Shown in pieces: positions 6,044 through 6,044 of a DNA stretch of 6,044 bases. The position numbers and the translations under genes are program-made. Positions within the stretch are counted from its first letter, which is position 1; each line of letters begins with the position of its first letter. Source of the DNA: Syntrophaceae bacterium UBA3084. Lineage in GTDB: Bacteria; Desulfobacterota; Syntrophia; Syntrophales; UBA6807. The stretch spans positions 15,163 through 21,206 of the forward strand of contig DFBI01000049.1 in assembly GCA_002367335.1 (NCBI GenBank), read 5' to 3'. Under the pieces are notes generated by a model. It saw only the letters and a list, made by a program, of their open reading frames with translations, was not told where the DNA came from and ran no database searches.

Positions 6044-6044
6044 G

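Overview
The window holds four complete, easily recognised protein genes and one small membrane protein, all on the + strand, after roughly 500 bases with no convincing gene. The DNA is AT-rich by eye (about 40% GC, not computed). The wording of the YbeY protein (MREGEFGDINP followed by a LGDVVIS block), the phoH-pgpH-ybeY order and the intergenic repeat style suggest a Gram-negative anaerobe of the Desulfobacterota (former Deltaproteobacteria) or a close relative. That placement is inference, made without any database search.

Layout. Positions 1-504 appear non-coding. They hold a small operator-like dyad near the left edge, a 118-base imperfect inverted-repeat element with a nested hairpin (301-418), a second inverted pair that competes with it (259-268 with 354-363), and a possible -10 box at 438-443. 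At 505-738 lies a 77-residue two-helix membrane protein that I do not recognise. A 157-base gap carries an inverted low-complexity repeat. It leads to an M20-family zinc metallo-hydrolase (896-2137) with a good Shine-Dalgarno sequence and a complete set of metal ligands.

From 2250 to the end runs the conserved cluster phoH - pgpH - ybeY: a PhoH-family ATPase (TTG start), a 7TM-HD cyclic-di-AMP phosphodiesterase, and the rRNA-processing endonuclease YbeY. YbeY overlaps the end of pgpH in another frame. The same order is known from Bacillus and other bacteria. The cluster combines RNA and ribosome quality control (PhoH with YbeY) with turnover of a nucleotide second messenger (PgpH), and the short gaps and overlap suggest co-transcription.

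I found no sign of a new multi-gene system. The cluster is conserved housekeeping. The points worth a second look are the inverted-repeat element at 301-418, the unknown small membrane protein, the repeat-derived spacer that leaves pgpH without a visible ribosome binding site, the out-of-frame pgpH/ybeY overlap, and the Leu at the YbeY position matching E. coli Arg59. No tRNA, rRNA, CRISPR array, insertion-sequence gene or convincing intrinsic terminator was seen.
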